Assembly: GCA_035296085.1 (NCBI GenBank)
Contig: DATHBP010000169.1
Span: 1 to 45,084, forward strand
Source of the DNA: DATHBP01 sp035296085
Lineage (GTDB): Bacteria > Actinomycetota > Actinomycetes > Propionibacteriales > Nocardioidaceae
Length of the DNA: 45,084 nucleotides
Direction: 5' to 3'
The position numbers and the translations under genes were made by a program. The notes under the pieces were generated by a model. It searched no databases, had not been told where the DNA came from, and saw only the letters and a program-made list of their open reading frames with translations. Within the stretch, counting starts at the first letter, position 1. Each line of letters starts with the position of its first letter. Below are positions 1 to 7,365 of the stretch, piece by piece.

Positions 1-1833
1 GATGGTCATGAAGCCGTTGCCGCCTGCTTCGTCGACGGCCCGCTGTCGCGCGCTCATCAGCGGGTCGTCGGGCCGCGGGAACGGGATGCGGTCGATCACA
101 ACCAGCCGGCAGGTGTCTCCGGGCACGTCGAGGCCTTGCCACAACGACAGTGTTCCGAACAGCGATGTGCGCGGTTCGGCGCCGAAACGCTCACGCAAGG
201 CGCCTAGCTGCTCGTCGCCCTGGCAGAGGATCGGGAGGCCGGACAGCCGCTCGCGCGCAGCTGCAGCGGCGGCCTCCGCAGCGCGCCGGGACGAGAAGAG
301 CCCAAGCGTCGCGCCATCGGCCGCCTGGAGAAGGCTGCAGATCTCCTCGATCTGCTGCGGTCCTAGACCGTCACGCCCCGGCGGAGGCAGGCGGCGTGCC
401 ACGTAGACCATCGCCTGGGCCCGGTAGCTAAAGGGTGAGCCAACGTCGATGCCCCGCCACGGCATCGGCGCGACGTCGGACGCCGTCGGCACGGCAGGCG
501 AAGGCGGCTGGGAGCCGACAGCGTCGGCGGGCTCTGCCGGCTCGGCTGGCTGGTCCTCCACCCGTTCGCTGGGCCGGAGCCCCACGCCACGCGCCACCGC
601 ATCGAACTCACCGCCGAGCCGCAGAGTGGCACTTGTCAGAACCACGGTGCGGTCGCTGAACAGATGTTCGCGCAACAACCCGGCAACGGTCAGCGGCGCG
701 ACCCGTAGGTCCTTGACCGAACGTGCCCGGTCCGGCTCGGCAACCCATGTGACGTCGTACGGTGAGGCAGCGCTGATCCTGTCGGCGACGTCGCGGACCT
801 GCTCGACGAGCCCCCGCGCCTGCCTGCGGGGAGCGTCCGGCTCGGAGTCGCCACTCGGAAACGCCGACCAGGCGGCTCGGGTCGCGTCGCGGACCAGGGT
901 GAGCGCGTCGGCAAGCGAACCGGACAGCGTCTCCACCCTCCCGACGGGGGTTTCGGCGAGTGCGGTGCCGAGCGCCTCGGCGGCGTCGACCAGATCGTCG
1001 CTCGCCTTGCCGTCGACGAACGCCCCGGCCCGTTTGGCGGCGCGCTCGACGAGTGCCGGGTTCAGCTCGGCGGAGGCGACACCGGTTACCCGAGCGGCCA
1101 GCTCGTGTGCCTCGTCGATGACGACAGCCGCGTGGTCCGGGAGCACGGGGATGTTCTCGAGCGCGTCGATAGCGAGCAGCGCATGGTTGGTGACGACCAG
1201 GTCGGCCGCCATTGCCTCCTCGCGTGCGCGTTCGGCGAAGCACTCCTCGCCATAGGGGCAGCGGCTGGCACCGAGGCACTCCCGTGCTGACACGGAGACC
1301 TGCGACCAAGCCCGGTCCGTGTGCGGAGGAGCCCCGTCACGGTCGCCGGGGTCGGCCACCTCTGCCTGGTCTTCGGCCCATCGGCGCAGCTCGAGCACTT
1401 GCCGGCCCAGTGGGCCGGCCGGCACGTCCACCAGCGTGCCCTGGTCGTCCGGCACTCCTTCCCGTACGCGATGCAGGCAGGCGTAGTTGCTGCGGCCTTT
1501 CAGTACGGCGTAGGAGGGACGGCGTCCCAGCGCAGGCTCGGCGGCGTCGAGCAGTGCGGGGATGTCACGCTGGACGAGCTGATGCTGCAGGGTCAAGGTG
1601 GCGGTCGCGACGACCACCCGCCCCTTGTGCAGCAAGGCGGGGACCAAGTAGGCCAGGCTCTTCCCCGTTCCCGTACCGGCCTGAACGAGCAGATGCACCC
1701 CGCTGTCGAGCGCCTCGGCCACCGACTGAGCCATCAGCAGCTGGCCGGACCTGTGCCGGCCGCCGAGCCGGCGCACGGCCTCGTCGAGCACTGCCGCCAC
1801 GGTGGGGGCCTCGCCGGTGGACTCGGCGTTCAC
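1..1833 (-). CDS. dinG: DinG-family ATP-dependent DNA helicase (3' end cut by window edge)
   Basis: Reading leftward from a GTG at 1833, the frame stays open for 611 codons to the window edge. The Walker A motif AGTGTGKS lies at about residues 52-59. Four cysteines (ACLH, ECLG, RCPY, ECF) fit the Fe-S cluster domain of XPD/DinG helicases, and the DEAH box VIDEAHELA follows. The last visible residues, DEAGGNGFMTI, correspond to the region just before motif VI of the family, so roughly the last 50 residues lie outside. Family role: 5'-3' Fe-S helicase acting on forked, D-loop or RNA:DNA structures in DNA repair. The N-terminal exonuclease domain of some Firmicutes DinG proteins is absent. No SOS box is seen before the start. 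Long plus-strand frames over this stretch are shadows. Confidence 0.93.
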   Translation of the reverse strand, partial: MNAESTGEAPTVAAVLDEAVRRLGGRHRSGQLLMAQSVAEALDSGVHLLVQAGTGTGKSLAYLVPALLHKGRVVVATATLTLQHQLVQRDIPALLDAAEPALGRRPSYAVLKGRSNYACLHRVREGVPDDQGTLVDVPAGPLGRQVLELRRWAEDQAEVADPGDRDGAPPHTDRAWSQVSVSARECLGASRCPYGEECFAERAREEAMAADLVVTNHALLAIDALENIPVLPDHAAVVIDEAHELAARVTGVASAELNPALVERAAKRAGAFVDGKASDDLVDAAEALGTALAETPVGRVETLSGSLADALTLVRDATRAAWSAFPSGDSEPDAPRRQARGLVEQVRDVADRISAASPYDVTWVAEPDRARSVKDLRVAPLTVAGLLREHLFSDRTVVLTSATLRLGGEFDAVARGVGLRPSERVEDQPAEPAEPADAVGSQPPSPAVPTASDVAPMPWRGIDVGSPFSYRAQAMVYVARRLPPPGRDGLGPQQIEEICSLLQAADGATLGLFSSRRAAEAAAAAARERLSGLPILCQGDEQLGALRERFGAEPRTSLFGTLSLWQGLDVPGDTCRLVVIDRIPFPRPDDPLMSARQRAVDEAGGNGFMTI

Positions 1834-1915
1834 CCGTGGAGGTTAGCCGCGAACGGTCGCGGAGCAGGTACGCCGTCCCCAGCCCGCCCGGAAGGAAACG
1901 ATCGGCCCTTCGCCT

Positions 1916-1953
1916 GGGACCGGGACGACGGTCCCGAGCCTTCGGGTGGGCTC
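1916..1953 (-). terminator. Two adjacent short hairpins after hflX
   Basis: Between the hflX stop and the dinG start there are two inverted repeats: GGGACC/GGTCCC at 1916-1921/1930-1935, and GAGCC/GGCTC at 1936-1940/1949-1953, the second touching the hflX stop codon. No U-tract follows, as is common for actinobacterial terminator candidates. Function is inferred from position only. The rest of the 118-bp gap shows nothing recognisable. Confidence 0.3.
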
Positions 1954-3442
1954 AGACCGAGGTCACGGAGTAGGGCGCCAGCTCGGCGGCGAGGCCGGCG
2001 TTGACCCGGGCGACGACGGCGGTTCCCTCTCCGGTGTGGTCGACGGAGACCACCTCTCCGCGCTCGTGAATCCGCGACATCAGGTCGCCACGTGCGTAGG
2101 GCAACAGCACGTTGACCTCGGTCTGCGGGTGCGGCAGGTCGGCCTCGATGGCCGCCCGCAAGTCGTCGGTGCCGTAGCCGGTGCGGGCGGACACGACGAC
2201 GGAGTGCGGCTCGCGGGCGAGCAGCCTGGTGATGACCATGGGGTCCGCGACGTCGGCCTTGTTCAGGACGATCAGCTCCGCCACCTCGCCGGCCCCGATC
2301 TCGGCGAGTACCTCGCGTACCGCGGCGATCTGGCCTTCCGGGTCGGCGTCCGAGCCGTCCACGACGTGCACGATGAGGTCTGCGTCTGCGACCTCCTCCA
2401 GCGTCGAGCGGAACGCCTCGATCAGCCCATGCGGAAGGTGGCGCACGAAGCCGACGGTGTCGGAGAGCGTGAATACTCGCCCGTCCGACGTCGTCGTCCG
2501 CCGAGTAGCCGGGTCGAGGGTGGCGAACAACGCGTCCTCGACGAGCACCCCCGCGCCGGTGAGCCGATTGAGCAGTGAGGACTTGCCCGCGTTGGTGTAA
2601 CCCGCGATCGCGACCGACGGAACGTCTCGACGCAGCCGCTGCGCCCGCTTGGTGTCGCGCGTCGTGCGCAGCTGGGTCAGCTCACGGCGGAGCTTGGCGA
2701 TCTTGGTGTTGATGCGTCGCCGGTCTGTCTCGATCTTGGTCTCACCGGGGCCGCGGCCGCCGATGCCGCCACCCTGGGCGCCCACCCGACCGCCGACCTG
2801 GCGCGACAGGTTGCCACCCCAGCCCCGCAGGCGCTGCTTCATGTACTCCAGCTGGGCCAGCTCCACCTGCGCCTTGCCCTCCGCCGACTTGGCGTGCTGG
2901 GCGAAGATGTCCAGGATCAGCGCTGTGCGGTCGACCACTTTGACCTGGATGCGGTCCTCGAGGTTGCGCAGCTGTGCGGGCGTCAGCTCACCGTCGCAGA
3001 TGACGGTGTCGGCGCCGGAGGCGAGCGTCGCGGCGTGCAGGGCCTCCACCTTGCCGCGACCCACATAGGTCGCCGGATCCGGGCGCTGCCGGCGCTGGAT
3101 CAGGGCGTCGAGTACCTGCGAGCCGGCGGTCTGGGCCAGCAGGGCCAGCTCGGCAAGTGAGCGCTCGGCGTCGGCGACCGTGCCCTCCGTCCACACCCCG
3201 ACCAGGACCACGCGTTCGAGGCGCAGCTGGCGGTATTCGACTTCGCTGACGTCTTGCAGCTCGGTGGACAGCCCCGGCACCCGGCGCAGCGCCTGCCGCT
3301 CCGCCAAGGCCAGCTCGTCCTCGAGCGGCTGGGCGAGGTCCACGTAGCCGGGGTTGTCGGCGTCCTCGGGGGACTCGGGGTCGTACGCGTGCACGCCACC
3401 GTCGTCGTAGCGCGGGGCGTAGTCGTCGGGAGAAGCAGTCAT
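1952..3442 (-). CDS. hflX: GTPase HflX, ribosome-associated
   Basis: A 496-residue P-loop GTPase of the HflX family, which binds the 50S subunit and splits stalled or stressed ribosomes. Visible: the family-specific glycine-rich linker GGGIGGRGPGETKIETDRR at about residues 224-242, G1 GYTNAGKSS near 281, G3 DTVGF and G4 NKAD. The acidic N-terminal extension of about 70 residues is common in actinobacterial HflX. Start choice: a GTG at 3460 would give 502 residues, but it overlaps a strong GGGAGGA Shine-Dalgarno (about 3453-3459). That site serves the ATG at 3442 better (10-nt spacing). It follows dapF with a 33-bp gap and is probably co-transcribed with miaA-dapF. Confidence 0.95.
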   Translation of the reverse strand: MTASPDDYAPRYDDGGVHAYDPESPEDADNPGYVDLAQPLEDELALAERQALRRVPGLSTELQDVSEVEYRQLRLERVVLVGVWTEGTVADAERSLAELALLAQTAGSQVLDALIQRRQRPDPATYVGRGKVEALHAATLASGADTVICDGELTPAQLRNLEDRIQVKVVDRTALILDIFAQHAKSAEGKAQVELAQLEYMKQRLRGWGGNLSRQVGGRVGAQGGGIGGRGPGETKIETDRRRINTKIAKLRRELTQLRTTRDTKRAQRLRRDVPSVAIAGYTNAGKSSLLNRLTGAGVLVEDALFATLDPATRRTTTSDGRVFTLSDTVGFVRHLPHGLIEAFRSTLEEVADADLIVHVVDGSDADPEGQIAAVREVLAEIGAGEVAELIVLNKADVADPMVITRLLAREPHSVVVSARTGYGTDDLRAAIEADLPHPQTEVNVLLPYARGDLMSRIHERGEVVSVDHTGEGTAVVARVNAGLAAELAPYSVTSV

Positions 3443-3475
3443 CGGCGTCAATCCTCCCACGGACCGGCGCCAGAC

Positions 3476-4330
3476 TCACCTGACTTGTTCGCCGCTCCAG
3501 CGGAACTGCCCCGAGGCGACGATCACGGCCGGGCCGCTCAGGATCATCTGGCCGTCGGCTCGCCGGTCTACGCGGAGCCGCCCGCCGTGGACGTCGACCT
3601 CGTACGAGGCCGGTCCCTGCGCTGACGTCGCCGGCAGGACGGCGGCAACGGCGGCGCATGCGCCGGTGCCGCAGGAGCGCGTCTCACCGGCGCCACGCTC
3701 GAACACGCGCATCGCCAGCCGGCCAGCGCCCAGGCGTACGACGAACTCGACGTTGACTCCGTCGGGAAAGGCGTCGCTGTCGTAGCGGGGCGGCTCCCGC
3801 AGTGACCCGGCGTCGGCGAGGTCGTCCACGACTACGACCGCATGCGGGTTGCCGACGGTGACGTGCAGTGCAGGCCACTCGCGACCGTCAACGCCGACGC
3901 GCGTCGTACCGAGCACCTTGGCGGCGCCCATCTCGGCACTGACGGTTGCGCCGCCGAACCGGACGCTGCGGGTGCCGTCGCGGGTGCCGACGCGCAGTGG
4001 CTGCGCTGGGTCGGCGAGGTCGGCTTCGCGCAGGTAGTGGGCGAACACCCGCAGCCCGTTGCCGCACATCTGCGCGAGCGAGCCGTCAGCGTTGCGGTAG
4101 TCCATGAACCACTCGGCATCGGCAGTCCGGGCGGCTGGGTCGTCGAGCGCCGAGGAGCGGATGGCCCGCAAGACACCGTCGGCGCCGATGCCGCGACGGC
4201 GGTGACACAACGCCGCCACGAGCTCCCGCGGCAGGTCGCCAAGCGCACTGCCGTCGGGGTCGGGCAGCACCAGGAAGTCGTTCTGCGTGCCGTGGCCCTT
4301 GAGCCAGCTCACGGTCTGGGCCACGGCCAC
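3476..4330 (-). CDS. dapF: Diaminopimelate epimerase
   Basis: DapF converts LL- to meso-diaminopimelate, the last step before meso-DAP enters lysine and peptidoglycan synthesis. Both catalytic cysteines are visible: C89 in AQMCGNGLRVF and C220 in RSCGTGACAA. The N-terminal KGHGTQNDF motif is typical. Length (about 285 aa) is normal. The start is uncertain between GTG 4330 and GTG 4324. Both lie directly after the miaA stop (4335-4337) and neither has a good Shine-Dalgarno, suggesting translational coupling. A longer frame reading up to 4552 runs antiparallel inside miaA and is not supported. Other dap genes in the window are dapA (27788) and dapB (36733). Confidence 0.95.
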   Translation of the reverse strand: MAVAQTVSWLKGHGTQNDFLVLPDPDGSALGDLPRELVAALCHRRRGIGADGVLRAIRSSALDDPAARTADAEWFMDYRNADGSLAQMCGNGLRVFAHYLREADLADPAQPLRVGTRDGTRSVRFGGATVSAEMGAAKVLGTTRVGVDGREWPALHVTVGNPHAVVVVDDLADAGSLREPPRYDSDAFPDGVNVEFVVRLGAGRLAMRVFERGAGETRSCGTGACAAVAAVLPATSAQGPASYEVDVHGGRLRVDRRADGQMILSGPAVIVASGQFRWSGEQVR

Positions 4331-4334
4331 GATG

Positions 4335-5387
4335 CTAGTGGCCGTGCGGGAGCCGATGCGGCGCCGCCGCGACCCGCACAGCGGTTGCGGTGAGCTGCGC
4401 GCTGTCTGCGGGGAGCCAGCTGATGCGAGGGTCCTTGCGAAACCAGGAGTCCTGACGGCGGGCGAAGCGCCTGGTGGCCAGCGCTGTCTCGGCGCGGGCA
4501 GCCGCGGCCGAGGACTCTCCGGCGAGATGGCGGAGCACCTGCGCGTAGCCAAGGGCTCGGCTCGCGGTACGCCCCCGTCGAAGCCCAGCGGCCTCCAGGC
4601 GCCGCACCTCGTCGACGAAGCCGTCGTCCCACATCTGCTGGACCCGGGCTGTGATCCGAACGTCCAGGTCCGGGCGGGGGAGCGAAAGGCCGAGCATGCG
4701 TACGTCGTCGTACACGCTGACGAAGGGCGGGAGCTGTGCGGCGTAGGGGCGGCCGGTGATCTCGATGACCTCCAGGGCCCTGACGATGCGCCGGCCGTTG
4801 CTGGCCAGGATCGCGGCAGCCGCTTCGGGATCTCGTGTCGCCAGCAGGCGATGGAGCGCCTGCGGGCCGTGCTCGGCTAGCTGCTGCTCGAGGCGCTCGC
4901 GCACGGCGGGGTTCGACCCGGGGAACTCGAAGCGGTCGAGAACGGCCCGGACGTACAGCGCCGAGCCGCCGACGACGACGGGGACGACGCCGCGTGAGCG
5001 GCAGTCCGCGATCGCCGCCCGCGCCAGCCGCTGGAACAGCGCGACGGTTGCGGGCTCGGTGACATCCAGCAGATCGAGGAGGTGGTGTCGAACACCGCAG
5101 CGCTGCTCGGGGCGAAGCTTGGCGGTCCCGATGTCCATGCCCCGGTAGATCTGCATCGCGTCGGCGTTGACGACCTCGCCGTCCAGCGCAGCGGCCAGCC
5201 GCAACGCCAGATCCGACTTGCCGGTCGCGGTCGCTCCGACGACGGCCACCACCGGCACATCGGGCGTCGGTGCCTCCGACCCGCCGGCTCCGTGCGCGGG
5301 CACCTCGGGCACTGGCTCGAGCGGCACTGGCTGGTCGGGCACTGGCTGGTCAGGCACTGGCTGGTCGGGCACTGGCTCGTCAGGCAC
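4335..5387 (-). CDS. miaA: tRNA dimethylallyltransferase with N-terminal pentapeptide repeats
   Basis: MiaA transfers a dimethylallyl group from DMAPP to N6 of A37 in tRNAs reading U-starting codons, giving i6A, the substrate of MiaB (next gene upstream). Walker A GATATGKS lies at about residues 51-58 in this reading, with family motifs NADAMQIYRGMDIGTAK and GGSALYVRAVLDRF. Family members begin about five residues before VVAVVGATATGKS, so the first 40 or so residues are extra. They consist of repeated V-P-D-Q-P units encoded by a 15-bp tandem repeat. Every unit contains an in-frame GTG, so the true start could be GTG 5387 or any of several GTGs down to about 5300. No clear Shine-Dalgarno decides it. 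Confidence 0.93.
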   Translation of the reverse strand: MPDEPVPDQPVPDQPVPDQPVPLEPVPEVPAHGAGGSEAPTPDVPVVAVVGATATGKSDLALRLAAALDGEVVNADAMQIYRGMDIGTAKLRPEQRCGVRHHLLDLLDVTEPATVALFQRLARAAIADCRSRGVVPVVVGGSALYVRAVLDRFEFPGSNPAVRERLEQQLAEHGPQALHRLLATRDPEAAAAILASNGRRIVRALEVIEITGRPYAAQLPPFVSVYDDVRMLGLSLPRPDLDVRITARVQQMWDDGFVDEVRRLEAAGLRRGRTASRALGYAQVLRHLAGESSAAAARAETALATRRFARRQDSWFRKDPRISWLPADSAQLTATAVRVAAAPHRLPHGH

Positions 5388-5398
5388 TGGGTCAGTCT
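5309..5398. repeat. 15-bp tandem repeat, six units, in the 5' end of miaA
   Basis: Six consecutive 15-bp units start with GCACTGG on the plus strand (5309, 5324, 5339, 5354, 5369, 5384). The central units are nearly identical and the outer ones degenerate. Read in the miaA frame they encode V-P-D/L-Q/E-P pentapeptides, and each gives a possible GTG start. A unit length divisible by three means copy-number change would keep the frame. Confidence 0.85.
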
Positions 5399-5473
5399 TG
5401 CCGAGACGGGAGGACGTGCCGGGCCCGCGGCGGGAGATGCCACAATGAGCGCCTACCAGAATGGAGGCTCACC

Positions 5474-5698
5474 GTGGGCATCATGGACATCGTGAAGGGC
5501 CAGGTCACCAAGCTCGTCGACCAGCACGGCGACAAAGTCGCCAAGGGCATGAACAAGGCCGGTGACGCGGTGGCGAAGCGGGCCAACAAGAACAAGCAGG
5601 AGGGTGGCCCGGACCAACCTCATCACGACCCCACCCAATCCCAGCACAACCCCAACCCGCGCCGCGACGACGACCGGCCGTTCGACTCCGGGATCTAG
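5474..5698 (+). CDS. Small MT0933/Rv0909-like antitoxin-family protein
   Basis: A 74-residue hydrophilic protein starting at GTG 5474, 6 nt after a clear GGAGG (5463-5467). Its start, VGIMDIVKGQVTKLVDQHG followed by DKVAKGMNKAGDAVAKRANK, resembles the actinobacterial family typified by Rv0909/MT0933 (helical, Lys/Asp-rich, motif D-x-V-x-x-G-x-x-K-A-G-D). The C-terminal half is Pro/Asn/His/Asp-rich and probably disordered. In mycobacteria Rv0909 is paired with a SRPBCC-like toxin (Rv0910). No partner lies next to this gene, so a toxin-antitoxin role is not shown. Its stop TAG shares the four bases CTAG (5695-5698) with the opposing miaB stop. Confidence 0.7.
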   Translation: MGIMDIVKGQVTKLVDQHGDKVAKGMNKAGDAVAKRANKNKQEGGPDQPHHDPTQSQHNPNPRRDDDRPFDSGI

Positions 5699-7197
5699 AC
5701 CGGCACTCCGCACGACGCGGTTGGCGCCGGGGTGGCGGGCTCACCGACGCCGGGCAGACCCAGCAGCACGCTCGGTGCGGTCTGGCCCGCGGCCCCGGTG
5801 GCGACCGTTCGTGACCGCCGGATAGCGAGCGGCTCGCCGTCTGCTATCAGGTGGTGGGGCGCGGCGTAGGTGACCTGCACGGTGACGAGATCGCCGGGGC
5901 GCACGTCGCGTCGAGCGCAGCGGAAGTGCACGAGTCTGTTGTCCGGCCCGCGCCCGGTCAGCCGAGGTGCCGCCGGGACCGTACGCCCGTCGACCGTACG
6001 CCCGTCGACCGAGCGCCCCTCGACTGAGCTCACCAACACCTCCACCCGTTCCCCGACACGGCGCTGGTTCTCCTCGAGGGAGATGCGCTCGACCAGCTCG
6101 GTCAAGCGTTCGTAGCGTTCCTGGACGACGACCTTGGGTACTTGTCGTTCCATGGTCGCCGCCGGCGTTCCGGGTCGCGGGGAGTACTGGAACGTGTAGG
6201 CGCCGGCAAAGCGGGCCGCCTCGACCACCGCCAGGGTCTGGTCGAAGTCGTCCTCGGTCTCGCCGGGGAAACCCACGATGATGTCGGTGGTGATCGCCGC
6301 GGTCGGCATCGCGGCGCGAACGCGCGCGATGATGTCGAGGTAGCGCGCCTGGCGGTAGGACCGCCGCATCGCCTTCAGCACCGCGTCCGACCCGCTCTGC
6401 AGCGGCATGTGCAGCGACGGCATGACGTTGGGAGTCTCCGCCATGGCGGCGATGACGTCGTCGGTGAAGTCGCGCGGGTGCGGGGACGTGAACCGGACCC
6501 GTTCCAGGCCGTCCACCTCGCCGCACGCCCGGAGGAGCTTGCCGAACGCGAACCGGTCGCCGAAGCCGACACCGTAGGAGTTGACGTTCTGGCCGAGCAG
6601 CGTGACCTCGACGACACCATCGGCGACCAGCGCCCTGACCTCGGCGAGCACCTCCCCCGGACGGCGGTCGCGTTCGGTGCCGCGGAGGGAGGGCACGATG
6701 CAGAAGGTGCAGGTGTTGTTGCACCCGACCGACACGGCCACCCACGCGGAGAACGCCGACTCCCGGCGCGCTGGCAGCGTGGAGGGGAAGACGTCCAGCG
6801 ACTCCTTGATCTCGACCTGCGCACGGGCCTCGATGCGTGCGCGCTCCAGCAGCACGGGCAACGAGCCGAGGTTGTGGGTGCCGAACACGACGTCCACCCA
6901 CGGCGCCCGCCGCACGATCTCCGCGCGGTCCTTTTGAGCCAGGCACCCGCCCACGGCGATCTGCATACCCGGGTTGGCTGCCTTGGCAGGCGCTAGGTGC
7001 CCGAGGTTGCCGTAGAGCCGGTTGTCAGCGTTCTCACGCACGGCACAGGTGTTGAACACGACGATGTCCGCACGGACGCCAGCAGGCGCTGTGACATATC
7101 CGGCCGCATCGAGAAGCCCGCTCAGGCGCTCGGAGTCGTGCACGTTCATCTGACAGCCATAGGTCCGCACCTCGTAGGTGCGCCCTGCGCCGGTCAT
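5695..7197 (-). CDS. miaB: tRNA-2-methylthio-N6-dimethylallyladenosine synthase
   Basis: MiaB is a radical-SAM methylthiotransferase that converts the i6A37 made by MiaA to ms2i6A37. Visible: the N-terminal UPF0004 domain with the three auxiliary-cluster cysteines C15 (YGCQMN), C51 (NTCAVRE) and C85 (GGCLAQ), then the radical-SAM triad C159-x3-C163-x2-C166 in GCNNTCTFC, and a C-terminal TRAM domain (about 380-450). The last 50 or so residues are a non-conserved tail. Length (500 aa) is normal for actinobacteria. ATG 7197 is preceded by GAAGAG at close spacing. It is convergent with the small antitoxin-like gene, and the two stop codons overlap. Confidence 0.96.
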   Translation of the reverse strand: MTGAGRTYEVRTYGCQMNVHDSERLSGLLDAAGYVTAPAGVRADIVVFNTCAVRENADNRLYGNLGHLAPAKAANPGMQIAVGGCLAQKDRAEIVRRAPWVDVVFGTHNLGSLPVLLERARIEARAQVEIKESLDVFPSTLPARRESAFSAWVAVSVGCNNTCTFCIVPSLRGTERDRRPGEVLAEVRALVADGVVEVTLLGQNVNSYGVGFGDRFAFGKLLRACGEVDGLERVRFTSPHPRDFTDDVIAAMAETPNVMPSLHMPLQSGSDAVLKAMRRSYRQARYLDIIARVRAAMPTAAITTDIIVGFPGETEDDFDQTLAVVEAARFAGAYTFQYSPRPGTPAATMERQVPKVVVQERYERLTELVERISLEENQRRVGERVEVLVSSVEGRSVDGRTVDGRTVPAAPRLTGRGPDNRLVHFRCARRDVRPGDLVTVQVTYAAPHHLIADGEPLAIRRSRTVATGAAGQTAPSVLLGLPGVGEPATPAPTASCGVPV

Positions 7198-7289
7198 CGC
7201 CGCTCTTCAAGCTGCCGGCGTACTGGACAGCGCCCTGCTGGGCGGGCAAGGGCGATAGTCATGGCGCGACCAGCGTACGACGAGACGAA

Positions 7290-7335
7290 GTTGTCAGTGT
7301 CCTGACGGCGTATAGGTCGTCAGAACCCTGACAAC
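7290..7335 (+). repeat. 46-bp double-palindromic repeat, copy 1
   Basis: Outer arms GTTGTCAG (7290-7297) and CTGACAAC (7328-7335) pair, and inner arms CTGACGGC and GTCGTCAG pair except for one position. The core reads GGCGTATAGGTC. It lies 30 bp beyond the rny stop and 92 bp before the miaB start. It matches copy 2 at 37 of 46 positions by hand alignment. The remaining 168-bp rny-miaB gap shows no other clear element. Confidence 0.9.
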
Positions 7336-7365
7336 TCCGCCGAACTGCGGATGGGACGGGCTGGG

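Noticed and set aside
449..1255. 268-codon plus-strand frame at the left edge
   Set aside because: Antisense to dinG, which starts at GTG 1833 and carries the helicase and Fe-S motifs.
7290..7320. TTGTCAGTG followed by TATAGG as a PafBC-type promoter
   Set aside because: The spacing is eleven bases, not eight, and the sequence is explained by the 46-bp repeat family.
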